Assembly (NCBI RefSeq): GCF_013033515.1
Contig: NZ_WQEG01000002.1
Coordinates: 124,001-188,000 of the forward strand
DNA length: 64,000 nt
Reading direction: 5' to 3'
Origin: Ruegeria sp. HKCCA6707
Lineage (GTDB): Bacteria > Pseudomonadota > Alphaproteobacteria > Rhodobacterales > Rhodobacteraceae
Shown: one piece after another, positions 44,408 through 52,842 of the stretch
Numbering within the stretch: the first letter of the stretch is position 1
How the letters are laid out: every line of letters begins with the position of its first letter
Notes under the pieces: model-generated
What the model saw: the letters and a program-made list of their open reading frames with translations, nothing else
Told to the model about the DNA's origin: nothing
Databases searched by the model: none
Made by a program: the position numbers and the translations under genes

Positions 44408-45918
44408 CAGGCGGGGGTCCTTTTCATACGTGCCAAAAGGCGTTTTCCAAGCGGCAACTGGCTGAGCACCAGCGCTAAGTTCAGCATCAGCAAAATGGCG
44501 GCGCCGGGGCGCGAGACAAAGACAGACAGATCTCCGTCCGACAGCAACAGCGACCGGCGCAGGGTTTCATCAAAAAGCCCACCCAGGATAACGCCAATGA
44601 CCAGCGGTGCGATGGGATATTTCATCAGGTTCATGAAATAGGCCACAAATCCAACCGCCAGCATCAGGTAAAGGTCGTTGATCCCACCGCCGACCGAGAA
44701 GGATCCGATGGTGGTCAGCACCATCACAACCGGCAGGAACACGGTTTGCGGGATGCGTAGAATGCGGATGAAGATCTTTGCGGTAAAGAGCCCCATGATG
44801 AACATCGTAAAACTGGCCAGAACCATGATGGCGACCACCCGCAGGATGATCTCGGGGTCGATGGTGGGGCCGGGGATCACGTTGTTGATCTTGAACGCGC
44901 CCATTAAGGCCGCCGCAGGGGGTGATCCGGGGATGCCAAGCACCAACAGCGGGATCAGCGCGCCACCGATGCAGGCATTGTTGGCAGTCTCAGATGACAG
45001 CAACCCCTCCATGCTGCCCTTGCCGAACGTGTCGCCTTCTTTCGAGACGGTCTTGCCGACGCCGTAAGAGACCCAACCCGCCACGTCCTCGCCCACGCCG
45101 GGAAGGGCGCCGACGCCGGTTCCGATCACGCCCGAGCGGCCAATGGTCGGCAGGTATTTCCGCACCACGCCCAGTTTCGGCACCACCCGCCCCTTGAGCG
45201 CGACCATGGTGCCGGTGGCCGTGTGGCGCAGGCCCTCGATGATTTGCGGCACCGCAAAGGCACCCATCAGCACCGGCACCACCTGAAATCCGCTCAGCAT
45301 ATAGGACCAGCCGAAGGTATAGCGTGGCTCGGATAGGATCGGATCGAGTCCAACCATGGCCATGGCCAATCCGATCAGACCGGCGATCCAGCCTTTGATC
45401 ACCAGATCCTCGCTCATCAATGTGCCGGACAGAAGGATGCCGAACAGCGCCAGCAGGGCCTTTTCAGGCGAGGCAATGTTTTTCGAGATCAGCAGCAGCA
45501 CCCACACGAAGATAAGCAGGGCAAGCGTGCCGATAACCGTGCCAATGAAGCTAGCGGTTGTGGTCAGGCCAAGCGCCTCACCCCCGCGCCCGGCCTTGGC
45601 CAGCGGATAGCCATCCATCGCGGTGGCCGCGCTGGCCGCAGTGCCGGGAATATTGAGAAGGATTGAGGGGTAAGAGCCCCCATAAATCGCGCCGACATAA
45701 GCGCCCAAAAGTGCGATGAGGGAGTAATCCAGCGGGATCTTGTTGCCGAAGAAGCCCGTCAGGATGGTCACGGCCAGAGTGGCTGTCAGACCGGGCAGGG
45801 CGCCAAAGGCAATGCCAAGAAACACCGATGTAATCAGATAGGCATAGGTCAACGGGTCGACGACAAGCGCAACAAAAGCGCCGCCAAAGCCCGAAAGTTG
45901 GTTCAGGATGAACTCCAT
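44407..45918 (-). CDS. tripartite tricarboxylate transporter large membrane subunit (TctA)
   Basis: 503-residue membrane protein with about 12 hydrophobic helices. The TctA repeats are clear: FLGIAFGALPGLTATLAVTILTG, YGGSYPSILLNIPGTAASAATAMDGYPLA and GTGVGALPGVGEDVAGWVSYGV, with GIPGSPPAAALMGAF later. ATG 45918 follows GGAGAAC; the upstream open frame is antisense-like noise over the TctB gene. It works with TctB and the periplasmic TctC encoded upstream to import a carboxylate, here most likely the four-carbon acid sugar or a related lactone or acid. Confidence 0.92.
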   Translation of the reverse strand: MEFILNQLSGFGGAFVALVVDPLTYAYLITSVFLGIAFGALPGLTATLAVTILTGFFGNKIPLDYSLIALLGAYVGAIYGGSYPSILLNIPGTAASAATAMDGYPLAKAGRGGEALGLTTTASFIGTVIGTLALLIFVWVLLLISKNIASPEKALLALFGILLSGTLMSEDLVIKGWIAGLIGLAMAMVGLDPILSEPRYTFGWSYMLSGFQVVPVLMGAFAVPQIIEGLRHTATGTMVALKGRVVPKLGVVRKYLPTIGRSGVIGTGVGALPGVGEDVAGWVSYGVGKTVSKEGDTFGKGSMEGLLSSETANNACIGGALIPLLVLGIPGSPPAAALMGAFKINNVIPGPTIDPEIILRVVAIMVLASFTMFIMGLFTAKIFIRILRIPQTVFLPVVMVLTTIGSFSVGGGINDLYLMLAVGFVAYFMNLMKYPIAPLVIGVILGGLFDETLRRSLLLSDGDLSVFVSRPGAAILLMLNLALVLSQLPLGKRLLARMKRTPA

Positions 45919-45920
45919 AG

Positions 45921-46736
45921 TCAAGTTCTCCAAAGCGGACGGAGAGTCACGTAGTAATGGTATTCGATCTGTTTGAAGATCAGCCCGCCGCGCGCAGGCA
46001 CGTTCTGACGAAAGCCAAAGGCCATGGCGCAGACAAGGATGAAGGGGGCAAGAACAGCGATCAAAGGCACGACGCGCAACACAGGTGTTTGCTTGGCTTG
46101 CGACAGAACGATCAGTGTCAGCAGGGCCCAAAGCGCCAGCGTGACCCAATCATCGACATGGCTGTTCCATTCGGCTTGCGGGCCATAAGCCAAAAGCGCG
46201 AACGCACCCGCTGCGGTCACGAAAACGGTCGACAGGATCATGCGTTGCGGATGCCCGCCCTGATAGCCAAAGATCAGCGCCGTAATCAAAAGACCCGAAC
46301 ACAGGATGAAATCCACGCGCGGCACCAGCCCTGCGATATAGGCCAGCAGCATGAGGGCGATTGTGCCAAAGCGCAGGGCCTCGGACGGGTTCCAGCCAAT
46401 ACCGGCCCGCGTCAGCGCATGTGCAGCGCCGCCGCTGCGGATCGAGATGGCAAGCAAAACAAAAGACAGCACCAAAAGTCCGCTGAAAATGCCCAGCGGT
46501 ACGATGGCCGCTGAATTATACCAATCCGCCCCGCTGACCCCTGCGCGGTTCGATCCGAACAAAGGTATGTCAGAGGTTTTCCACAGGAAGAACAGCGAAA
46601 CCGCAATCAGCACGAGTGCAGTCCAGAAATCCCGCGCGCGCAGGATCAGAGTGTCTTCGGCGGCCATGACCTCGGCATGGTCAGAAGGGGCGCTTGCACG
46701 CCCCCTCTGATCCTTCGGTTCAACAGAACGCGTCAC
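45921..46736 (-). CDS. tripartite tricarboxylate transporter small membrane subunit (TctB)
   Basis: 271-residue membrane protein, longer than the usual 150-200 of TctB. Residues 30-160 hold the typical four-helix TctB part (FWTALVLIAVSLFFLWKTSDIP, SLLITAL-like helix), and about 160-271 adds further hydrophobic segments. The start is GTG 46736, overlapping the TctC stop by 4 bases (GTGA). It ends 2 bases before the tctA start. Low sequence conservation is normal for TctB; gene order makes the assignment safe. Confidence 0.85.
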   Translation of the reverse strand: MTRSVEPKDQRGRASAPSDHAEVMAAEDTLILRARDFWTALVLIAVSLFFLWKTSDIPLFGSNRAGVSGADWYNSAAIVPLGIFSGLLVLSFVLLAISIRSGGAAHALTRAGIGWNPSEALRFGTIALMLLAYIAGLVPRVDFILCSGLLITALIFGYQGGHPQRMILSTVFVTAAGAFALLAYGPQAEWNSHVDDWVTLALWALLTLIVLSQAKQTPVLRVVPLIAVLAPFILVCAMAFGFRQNVPARGGLIFKQIEYHYYVTLRPLWRT

Positions 46737-47740
46737 GGTTTGTTGATGCCCAACGAGGCCGGATCAACCGTGGCGGCACCCAGATCCTGCAATGTATAGG
46801 CAAAGGTGCTTTCCAGCTTGGAAAACAGCTCTTGTGCCTCGGGGCCAGACTGCCCGCCCACATCGTAGTTGTTGGCTGCCGCCCATTCTGCAACTGTGTC
46901 CGAAGCAATGGCCTGCTCGAACGCAGAACCAAGGGCAGCTTTTACGCTGTCATCGGCAGAGCTATGAACCGCAAAGCCAATCGCCTGTTTCAGCGGCAGG
47001 TATTTATCGAGCCCGTCATACATGTCAAAGGCTGACGGGATGGTCTGACCCGCGAAGTCCACGCTTTCCGGTGTCAGCATCGCCAGCGGCTTCAACTGAC
47101 CGCCTTCGATCAGGGGTGCCTGTTCTGCCAGCGAAGTCACGACCAGGGCAACTTCACCTGCTATTGCCGCTTCCTGTCCGGGGGCGGATCCTTTGTAGGG
47201 AATGAACTTGAACTCGGCCCCTGATCCGTTCTGGATCGCCAGCAGGTTCAGATGGTGGATTGACCCGGCCCCGGATGCGGCTGCGGGGATGCTGCCCGGA
47301 TCGGCTTTGGCCGCGTCGACCAATTCCTGCAGCGAGTTATAGGGGCTGTTGGCCGGGACCGAGATCAAGTCAGGCGAGCCGCCAACGATGAACGGATACC
47401 AGAAATCGAACTTCTGATCCCAGCCGCCTTGCACAGCAGCGGTTACGTTCGATTCGGACAAGCCCACCAGTGTATAGCCGTCATCGGGTTGGTTCTGCAC
47501 ATAGACCATGCCGTTGGATCCGGCGACGCCGCCTGTCTGGTTGATCACGTTGATCGACACGGGCAGGTGTTTCTCCATCTCGGCCATGATCATGCGGTTA
47601 ATCGTGTCGGTACCACCCCCGGCACCCCAAACAACGGCGGTTGTGATATCGCGATACGGATAGTCCTGTGCCGAAACAGCCGTGCCAACCCCCACGGCCA
47701 GAGCGGCAGCGACCGCCAGTTTACCAAGTCTCGTTTTCAT
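46733..47740 (-). CDS. tripartite tricarboxylate transporter binding protein (TctC/Bug family)
   Basis: 335-residue periplasmic binding protein. Signal peptide MKTRLGKLAVAAALAVGVGT ends before AQDYPYR. WGAGGGTDTINRMIMAEMEKHL and VINQTGGVAGSNGMVYV are the Bug-family ligand loops. Ribosome site GGGAGGAAC precedes ATG 47740. It is the first gene of a seven-gene, end-overlapping operon running to otnC. The divergent gene at 47874 shares a 133-base promoter region. Ligand is unknown; carboxylates such as sugar acids or sulfolactate are candidates. Confidence 0.9.
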   Translation of the reverse strand: MKTRLGKLAVAAALAVGVGTAVSAQDYPYRDITTAVVWGAGGGTDTINRMIMAEMEKHLPVSINVINQTGGVAGSNGMVYVQNQPDDGYTLVGLSESNVTAAVQGGWDQKFDFWYPFIVGGSPDLISVPANSPYNSLQELVDAAKADPGSIPAAASGAGSIHHLNLLAIQNGSGAEFKFIPYKGSAPGQEAAIAGEVALVVTSLAEQAPLIEGGQLKPLAMLTPESVDFAGQTIPSAFDMYDGLDKYLPLKQAIGFAVHSSADDSVKAALGSAFEQAIASDTVAEWAAANNYDVGGQSGPEAQELFSKLESTFAYTLQDLGAATVDPASLGINKP

Positions 47741-47873
47741 TTTGCTGTTCCTCCCAGCTGATGTGCTCTCGTTATTGCATTTATTTGCGTATGCATTAAA
47801 AGATGCGTTGTCAACTTTCGGATTAAAACTTCCGAGGGTATAAGCGGAGCTGACACAGAAAAGGCAGGCGGAA
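47741..47873. promoter_or_regulatory. divergent promoter region with candidate GntR operator
   Basis: 133 bases between tctC (-) and the dehydrogenase gene (+). The AT-rich centre holds GCAT and ATGC half-sites in TTGCATTTATTTGCGTATGC (47775-47794), followed by ATTAAAAGATGC. The co-transcribed FCD-type GntR regulator at 49972 is the natural candidate to act here. No exact operator consensus was matched. Confidence 0.35.
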
Positions 47874-48965
47874 ATGATTCAGACATTCGAGATCGCGGTT
47901 TTTGAAGGAGACGGGATTGGCCCTGAAATTACAGAGCCCTGCGTCGATATCCTTCGGCGTATGGCCGACGCATCGCCCGACTATGAGTTAAGCTTCACCG
48001 AGGCTGCCGCAGGGGCTGCGCATTACGCCAAGACCGGCGAATCCTTCCCCGAATCATCCATGGCGACCGCGCGCCGGGCAGATGCGATTTTGCTGTCGGC
48101 GATGGGATTGCCGGACGTTCGCTATCCGGACGGGACCGAAATTTCGCCCCAAATCGACCTGCGCAAAGCCTTGAACCTGTTTGCGGGCGTGCGCCCGGTC
48201 ACGGTGAAAGCAGGACAGAAAACGCCGTTGAACCTGCCTGCCGGAACCGAGATTGATTTTGTCCTGATCCGCGAAAGCACCGAGGGGCTGTTCTTTACTC
48301 AGGGTTCGGGAGAGGTCAGTCAGGACGAGGCCCGCGAAACCCTGCGCATCACACGCGAAGTGTCCGAGAACCTGTTCCGCTTTGCCTTTGATCTTGCCAA
48401 GACCCGCAAAACCGCTGGCCGGGGTCCGGGTCGTGTGACCTGCGTTGACAAAGCCAACGTATTCCGTGCTTTTGCGTTCTTTCGTGAACTCTTTGACGCC
48501 GAGGCGAAAAACCACCCTGACCTGATCGCCGATCACGCCTATGTGGACGCGACCGCACTCTGGATGGTGCAAAAGCCGTGGAGCTTTGATGTGATGGTCA
48601 CTGAAAACATGTTTGGTGACATCCTGTCGGATCTGGGTGCGGGCCTGATGGGGGGGCTTGGTCTGGCTCCTTCGGCGGATATCGGGCTGGAACACGCGGT
48701 GTTTCAACCCTGCCACGGATCGGCCCCTGATATAGCAGGGCAGGGCGTTGCAAACCCGTTTGCGATGATCCTGTCTGCGGCCATGATGCTGGAGTGGCTG
48801 GGACATAAACACGACAACAGTGCAATGGTAAAAGATGGCACCCGGCTGCGCGATGCGGTCGAGGATGTAGTGGCGCGTGGCGAAACCCTGACAGCGGATC
48901 TTGGCGGTGAGGCCGGCACGGATCAGGCTGCTGCTGCGGTGCTCGACGCGCTCTTTGTCACATGA
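47874..48965 (+). CDS. isocitrate/isopropylmalate dehydrogenase-family protein
   Basis: 363-residue NAD-dependent beta-decarboxylating dehydrogenase. Family marks are [41 protein letters not shown], the metal-site region [19 protein letters not shown] and [29 protein letters not shown], then [15 protein letters not shown]. No leuCD lies nearby and the gene is in a catabolic unit, so tartrate, D-malate, or another 2-hydroxyacid is a better guess than isopropylmalate. Overlaps the next gene by 4 bases. Confidence 0.88.
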   Translation: MIQTFEIAVFEGDGIGPEITEPCVDILRRMADASPDYELSFTEAAAGAAHYAKTGESFPESSMATARRADAILLSAMGLPDVRYPDGTEISPQIDLRKALNLFAGVRPVTVKAGQKTPLNLPAGTEIDFVLIRESTEGLFFTQGSGEVSQDEARETLRITREVSENLFRFAFDLAKTRKTAGRGPGRVTCVDKANVFRAFAFFRELFDAEAKNHPDLIADHAYVDATALWMVQKPWSFDVMVTENMFGDILSDLGAGLMGGLGLAPSADIGLEHAVFQPCHGSAPDIAGQGVANPFAMILSAAMMLEWLGHKHDNSAMVKDGTRLRDAVEDVVARGETLTADLGGEAGTDQAAAAVLDALFVT

Positions 48966-49993
48966 GCCCGAGCGCTCGGCTGCGCGTGGCCGGTGTGGGG
49001 GCGGGCTATTTCAGTCAGTTCCACTATGGCAGTTGGCGCCGCATCCCCGAGGTCGAGCTTGTGGCCTGCTGCGACCAGGATCTGAGCAAGGCGCAGGCAT
49101 GGGGCGTGCCCGCGTTTGACAGATTGCCCGACATGCTGGCTACCGTGCAGCCCGATCTGCTGGACATCATTTTGCCGCCCGAAGGTCATCGCGTGGCGCT
49201 GGCTCAGGCTCTTGAGGCCGGGGTGCGCGCAATCATCTGCCAAAAGCCCTTTGGCGTTAATCTGGATGAGGCCCGCGCGATGGCGCAGGACGCCGCCGAG
49301 GCCGGGGCGACTCTGGTCATTCATGAAAATTTTCGCTTCCAACCCTGGTATCGTGCGATCAAGGCGGCGCTGGATGCCGGGCGGGTCGGCACGTTGCAAC
49401 AGGCTACGTTTCGGATGCGTCCAGGCGACGGGCAGGGGCCCAATGCCTATCTGGACCGTCAGCCCTATTTCCAGCAGATGGAGCGGTTTCTGGTGCATGA
49501 AACCGCTGTGCATTGGGTCGACACCTTCCGTTTTCTGATGGGCGACCCGACTGCGGTTTATGCCGACCTGCAGCGCCTGAACCCGGTGATCGCAGGTGAA
49601 GACGCAGCTGTGATCCTGTTCGATCATCCCCGGCAGGTGCGCGCGCTGTTTGACGGTAACCGTCATCTCGACCACGCCTCGGACAACCTACGGCGCACGA
49701 TGGGCGAGGCCCTGTTCGAAGGCACCGAAGGGTCGATTTCGCTGCGCGGTGACGGGACGGTCTGGCTGCGTGCGTTTGGATCTTTGGATGCCGTGGAAAT
49801 TCTGGGATCAAATTCCTGGGAGGGATTTGGCGGGGATTGTGTCCATGCCTTGCAAAACCACGTTGTTTCTGGACTATTGCACCAGACACCAATTGAAAAC
49901 CAAGCGCTGGATTATTTGACCGTGATCGCGATTGAACAGGCGATTTACACGTCGGCGGCAACTGGTCGAAAATGCAAAGTGGAGACACCTTGA
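48962..49993 (+). CDS. Gfo/Idh/MocA-family oxidoreductase
   Basis: 343-residue NAD(P)-dependent oxidoreductase. The N-terminal Rossmann part reads VAGVGAGYFSQFHYGSWRRIPEVELVACCDQD, then IILPPEGHRVALAQALEAGVRAIICQKPFGVN, with the Lys-Pro of the catalytic EKP-type motif present as QKPFG. NFRFQPWYRAIKAALDAGRVG and ETAVHWVDTFRFLMGD (catalytic-region His) follow. Substrates are usually sugars, inositols or their acids. It could oxidise an acid sugar that then enters the otnK/otnC route; that link is an inference from the divergent operon. Confidence 0.86.
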   Translation: MSPSARLRVAGVGAGYFSQFHYGSWRRIPEVELVACCDQDLSKAQAWGVPAFDRLPDMLATVQPDLLDIILPPEGHRVALAQALEAGVRAIICQKPFGVNLDEARAMAQDAAEAGATLVIHENFRFQPWYRAIKAALDAGRVGTLQQATFRMRPGDGQGPNAYLDRQPYFQQMERFLVHETAVHWVDTFRFLMGDPTAVYADLQRLNPVIAGEDAAVILFDHPRQVRALFDGNRHLDHASDNLRRTMGEALFEGTEGSISLRGDGTVWLRAFGSLDAVEILGSNSWEGFGGDCVHALQNHVVSGLLHQTPIENQALDYLTVIAIEQAIYTSAATGRKCKVETP

Positions 49994-50667
49994 AGGCCAC
50001 TCAGAATTCTTCCCCGTCCAATGCGCAGCGCGCCGTGCATGCTTTGCGAAACATGATCTTTTCAGGCGAGCTTTCGGCAGGGTCGGATCATCTGGAAAGC
50101 GAATTGGCGGAACGGTTGGGCATGTCGCGCACACCTATACGCGAAGCGGCATTGACGCTGGAAAGTCAGGGCCTGTTGGAATTGCGACCGCGCAAGGGCG
50201 TGCGCATTCTGCCCGTCTCGGCCGACGACATGCGCGAGATTTACGATGTTCTGACCGAGCTTGAAAGCCTGGCGGCCGAACGCGCGGCGCAGATGGGATA
50301 TGGTCAGAAAGACCTGCGCGATCTGGGTCAGGCCATCGTCGATATGGACGAGGCCATCGCCAAACAAGACCTTGAAGCCTGGGCCGCTGCAGATGAACGG
50401 TTTCACCGTGAGCTGGTGCGGCTGGGGGGCAACAGCCGGGTCAAAGCCATTGTCGCGATGATGAGCGATCAGGTGCGCCGGGCCAGAACCACCACCTTGT
50501 TCATCCGGCCTCTGCCGACGAAATCGAACGAGGATCACCGGGCGGTGTTTCAGGCCATTCGCGACGGAGATGCCGATCTGGCGCGGCAGCGCCACCACAA
50601 ACACCGCCAGCAAGCGCGCGATATCCTTGTGGGCTTGCTGGAAAAGCACAAGCTTTCGGGTCTTTGA
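49972..50667 (+). CDS. GntR-family regulator, FCD (FadR-like) subfamily
   Basis: 231-residue regulator. The winged helix (about 20-80) includes LAERLGMSRTPIREAALTLE and LLELRPRKGVRILPVS. The FCD ligand domain (about 90-220) has DMREIYDVLTELESLAAERAA and metal-type residues in FHRELVRLGGNSRV and DHRAVFQAIRDGDADLARQRHHKH. ATG 49972 overlaps the oxidoreductase gene by 22 bases; TTG 49990, preceded by GGAG, is an alternative. It probably responds to an organic acid and controls this and the divergent tct-otn operon. Confidence 0.88.
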   Translation: MQSGDTLKATQNSSPSNAQRAVHALRNMIFSGELSAGSDHLESELAERLGMSRTPIREAALTLESQGLLELRPRKGVRILPVSADDMREIYDVLTELESLAAERAAQMGYGQKDLRDLGQAIVDMDEAIAKQDLEAWAAADERFHRELVRLGGNSRVKAIVAMMSDQVRRARTTTLFIRPLPTKSNEDHRAVFQAIRDGDADLARQRHHKHRQQARDILVGLLEKHKLSGL

Positions 50668-50708
50668 CCCTACCAACCGGCGCTGTCGGGTTTTTTGTGT
50701 TCCGCGCC

Positions 50709-51614
50709 TCAAAGCGCCAGCTGGTCCATCAGATCCGTCACGTCTGACAAACTGTTCAACCGCGCCTCCCAATCCTGTGGCACGCCATAGACGGCACCCG
50801 CCACGGCCCCAAGCAGCATGGCGCGGCCACAGCTATCGCCTCCGGCCAGAATGTTGGCACGGATGGCGTCCTGGTAAGAGTTTGTTGTCGACAGGTTATG
50901 CAAGATACTCGGCAACCCGTTTTCCAGATCACAGGCCATGCCGAATTCTGCCGTCACATCCTGCGTGCTACGATCTGTGGCCGCGCAGGCCAGTTCCAGT
51001 CGCGGCAGGATCGCCGGGTCGGCAGCGGAAAGGCCTGCGGCTACCACCTCGTTGATGGAATGCCCCTCACGCGCCGAGACCAGCATTGCCGTGGCAACCG
51101 CGCCATACGCCTCCGCAAGATCAGAGCGGTTGGTGGTGCGGATGGCCTGACGCGCGTGATCTTCTAACCCAGCCGCCACCAGAGCTGGCAGTTTGGCGAT
51201 GGCCGGCATTTGCACATCCTCGGCCCCTTTGGGCGTATCAGCCTCACCGGCGGCAAGGGCGTTCAGGGTTTCGCGCGTTGCGTGGTCGATATAGCCGCTA
51301 TAGGTTCCGCCATAGCCGAAATGGGCCCGAAACTCGGCATTATACGCCGCCTGGTCATAGCGGCCGCCCGAAGCCGCCAAAGCGCGCAACAGGACCATCG
51401 TTTGTTCCCCATATTGCGTCAGGTCGCCCGGCTGTTTCAGCGGATGGGCGAAATACGACGGGACTCCTTCGAAGTCCTTTGCATTGGTCGCACGGAATTC
51501 GGGTTCACCCAGCGCCAATTGCGCGATCCGTGGCTGATCGTAAAGCCAATGCAACCCCAATGAGGCCGCGTCGGCGACCAGCGCTCCGACAACAAGATCG
51601 CGTTTTGTGTTCAT
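50709..51614 (-). CDS. ADP-ribosylglycohydrolase-family protein
   Basis: 301-residue all-alpha hydrolase. The N-terminal metal motif region is VVGALVADAASLGLHWLYD, and the C-terminal one is NILAGGDSCGRAMLLGAVAGA (Asp in GGDS). Both are typical for the Mg-dependent ADP-ribosylglycohydrolase fold that cleaves ADP-ribose from proteins or small N-ribosides. ATG 51614 follows GCGAGGG; eleven extra upstream codons are possible. It converges with the GntR gene. No nitrogenase or toxin partner lies nearby, so it may be a sugar-derivative hydrolase tied to the catabolic cluster. Confidence 0.85.
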   Translation of the reverse strand: MNTKRDLVVGALVADAASLGLHWLYDQPRIAQLALGEPEFRATNAKDFEGVPSYFAHPLKQPGDLTQYGEQTMVLLRALAASGGRYDQAAYNAEFRAHFGYGGTYSGYIDHATRETLNALAAGEADTPKGAEDVQMPAIAKLPALVAAGLEDHARQAIRTTNRSDLAEAYGAVATAMLVSAREGHSINEVVAAGLSAADPAILPRLELACAATDRSTQDVTAEFGMACDLENGLPSILHNLSTTNSYQDAIRANILAGGDSCGRAMLLGAVAGAVYGVPQDWEARLNSLSDVTDLMDQLAL

Positions 51615-51715
51615 GACCCTCGCCTTTGTCCTTGCACCCGGTGACACCCCTATGCTGCCAGTGTGCCGTCACGCGAGACGGCAAGTAAAGCCACCATTTG
51701 TGTCCGCCGTTGGGC

Positions 51716-52423
51716 TCAAAGGGAATCCAGGCTGACGGAATAAGTCACGTCGTCGGTGACAAACCGACTGGTGCGCAATTCGACAACACGGCCCAGCAAA
51801 TCCTTGCCTTCGCGCTTGCCGATCAGAACTGGGGTGCCGGTGCGCAGACCCAAAGCTTTGGCGGTTGCCTTGTCTGCAAGGCCTGCGCTCAGATCGTCTT
51901 TGGCCGAGATGACAATGCAGGAATAGGCCTGTTGAAACAGCACATAGAGCGTGTTGGGCAGGGGGGCGCGTTCCAAAAGTCCCGGGAAAAGATCGGTGGA
52001 TACGACACAGGTTTCCAGACACAGCGGCTTGTCGTTGAAATTCCGCACCCGGTCGATCTGAAACACCTCTTGCGGGGCGCCAAACAGGCTGTAGCGCTCG
52101 GCCGGGGTGGCGGCGCGGCGCGATACAGTTTCAGACCCCAGTGTCGGAGCGACCTGATTGCCTGCAGCATCACGCATGCGAAAAAAGTGAAACAGCGAGT
52201 TTTCAGGCGTGCGCAACGCCACGAACGTGCCACGCCCCTGACGGCGCTTGACGATTCCTTTTGCTTCCAGCTCGCTCAGCGCTTTTCTTGCGGTGCCCTG
52301 GCTGACTCCCAGCTCGGCCGCGATATCAAACTCGCTTGGCAGCATCGTGCCCGGCGGGTACCGGCCATCAGCGACCCGCGCGATTATCTCATTGTAAACA
52401 GACTGATAGAGCGGTGTCGTCAT
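51716..52423 (-). CDS. GntR-family regulator, UTRA (HutC-like) subfamily
   Basis: 235-residue regulator. The winged helix at about 1-70 shows ADGRYPPGTMLPSEFDIAAE, then LGVSQGTARKALSELEAKGI and the wing RRQGRGTFVA. The UTRA effector domain (about 90-230) ends with GRVVELRTSRFVTDDVTYSV. It is divergent from suyA over 127 bases that hold a promoter overlapped by a perfect 16-base palindrome. It is therefore the likely local repressor of the sulfolactate genes. Confidence 0.9.
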   Translation of the reverse strand: MTTPLYQSVYNEIIARVADGRYPPGTMLPSEFDIAAELGVSQGTARKALSELEAKGIVKRRQGRGTFVALRTPENSLFHFFRMRDAAGNQVAPTLGSETVSRRAATPAERYSLFGAPQEVFQIDRVRNFNDKPLCLETCVVSTDLFPGLLERAPLPNTLYVLFQQAYSCIVISAKDDLSAGLADKATAKALGLRTGTPVLIGKREGKDLLGRVVELRTSRFVTDDVTYSVSLDSL

Positions 52424-52482
52424 CGGGTTTCCTCGGTCTGCCTTGCTATCAGATATGCGCGCGTATGTTCAATGATCTATAT

Positions 52483-52511
52483 TGACTCTTATATAAGAGT
52501 AAACATATAAG
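52483..52511 (+). promoter_or_regulatory. suyA promoter with embedded palindromic operator
   Basis: TTGACT at 52483-52488 and TATAAG at 52506-52511 are separated by 17 bases, a good sigma-70-type promoter facing suyA. The perfect palindrome ACTCTTATATAAGAGT (52485-52500) overlaps the -35 end and fills the spacer, placed ideally for repression. The divergent UTRA GntR regulator is the obvious candidate ligand-responsive repressor. Confidence 0.6.
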
Positions 52512-52550
52512 TAAGACCGGATTTGGAATTTTGCAAAAGGAAAAAAGGAC

Positions 52551-52838
52551 ATGGCGATACCGCAATTGCTGGTCCATGATCACGAGGACAATGTCGGCGT
52601 GGTTGTGGTGGAAGGCTTGACCGCCGGAACGGAAATGCTCTGCGTGGTGACGCATGACAATTCCGATTTCAAACTGACCGCCAACAGCGACATCCCCATC
52701 GGCCACAAGGTTGCGCTGAAGCCGCTGAGCGAAGGCGATACCGTGATCAAATACGGTGAAGATATCGGGCGTATGGTCGGATCTGCTGGTGTGGGCGATC
52801 ATGTACACACCCACAATTGCAAAACGAAACGGTGGTAA
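52551..52838 (+). CDS. suyA: (2R)-sulfolactate sulfo-lyase, small subunit
   Basis: 95-residue SAF/UxaA-N-type protein. [46 protein letters not shown] and the end [13 protein letters not shown] follow the SuyA pattern. The GHKVA and H-x-H elements are shared with altronate and galactarate dehydratase small domains. With SuyB it cleaves 3-sulfolactate to pyruvate and sulfite. Ribosome site AAAAGGAAAAAAGGA precedes ATG 52551. It ends 4 bases before suyB. Altronate dehydratase is the alternative, but the SuyB sequence type and regulator context favour sulfolactate. Confidence 0.82.
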   Translation: MAIPQLLVHDHEDNVGVVVVEGLTAGTEMLCVVTHDNSDFKLTANSDIPIGHKVALKPLSEGDTVIKYGEDIGRMVGSAGVGDHVHTHNCKTKRW

Positions 52839-52842
52839 GATC

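Noticed and set aside
50670..50697. Possible terminator after the FCD GntR gene (GC-rich stretch then six T)
   Set aside because: The T-run is real but a stable stem could not be formed from the preceding bases, so it is not listed.
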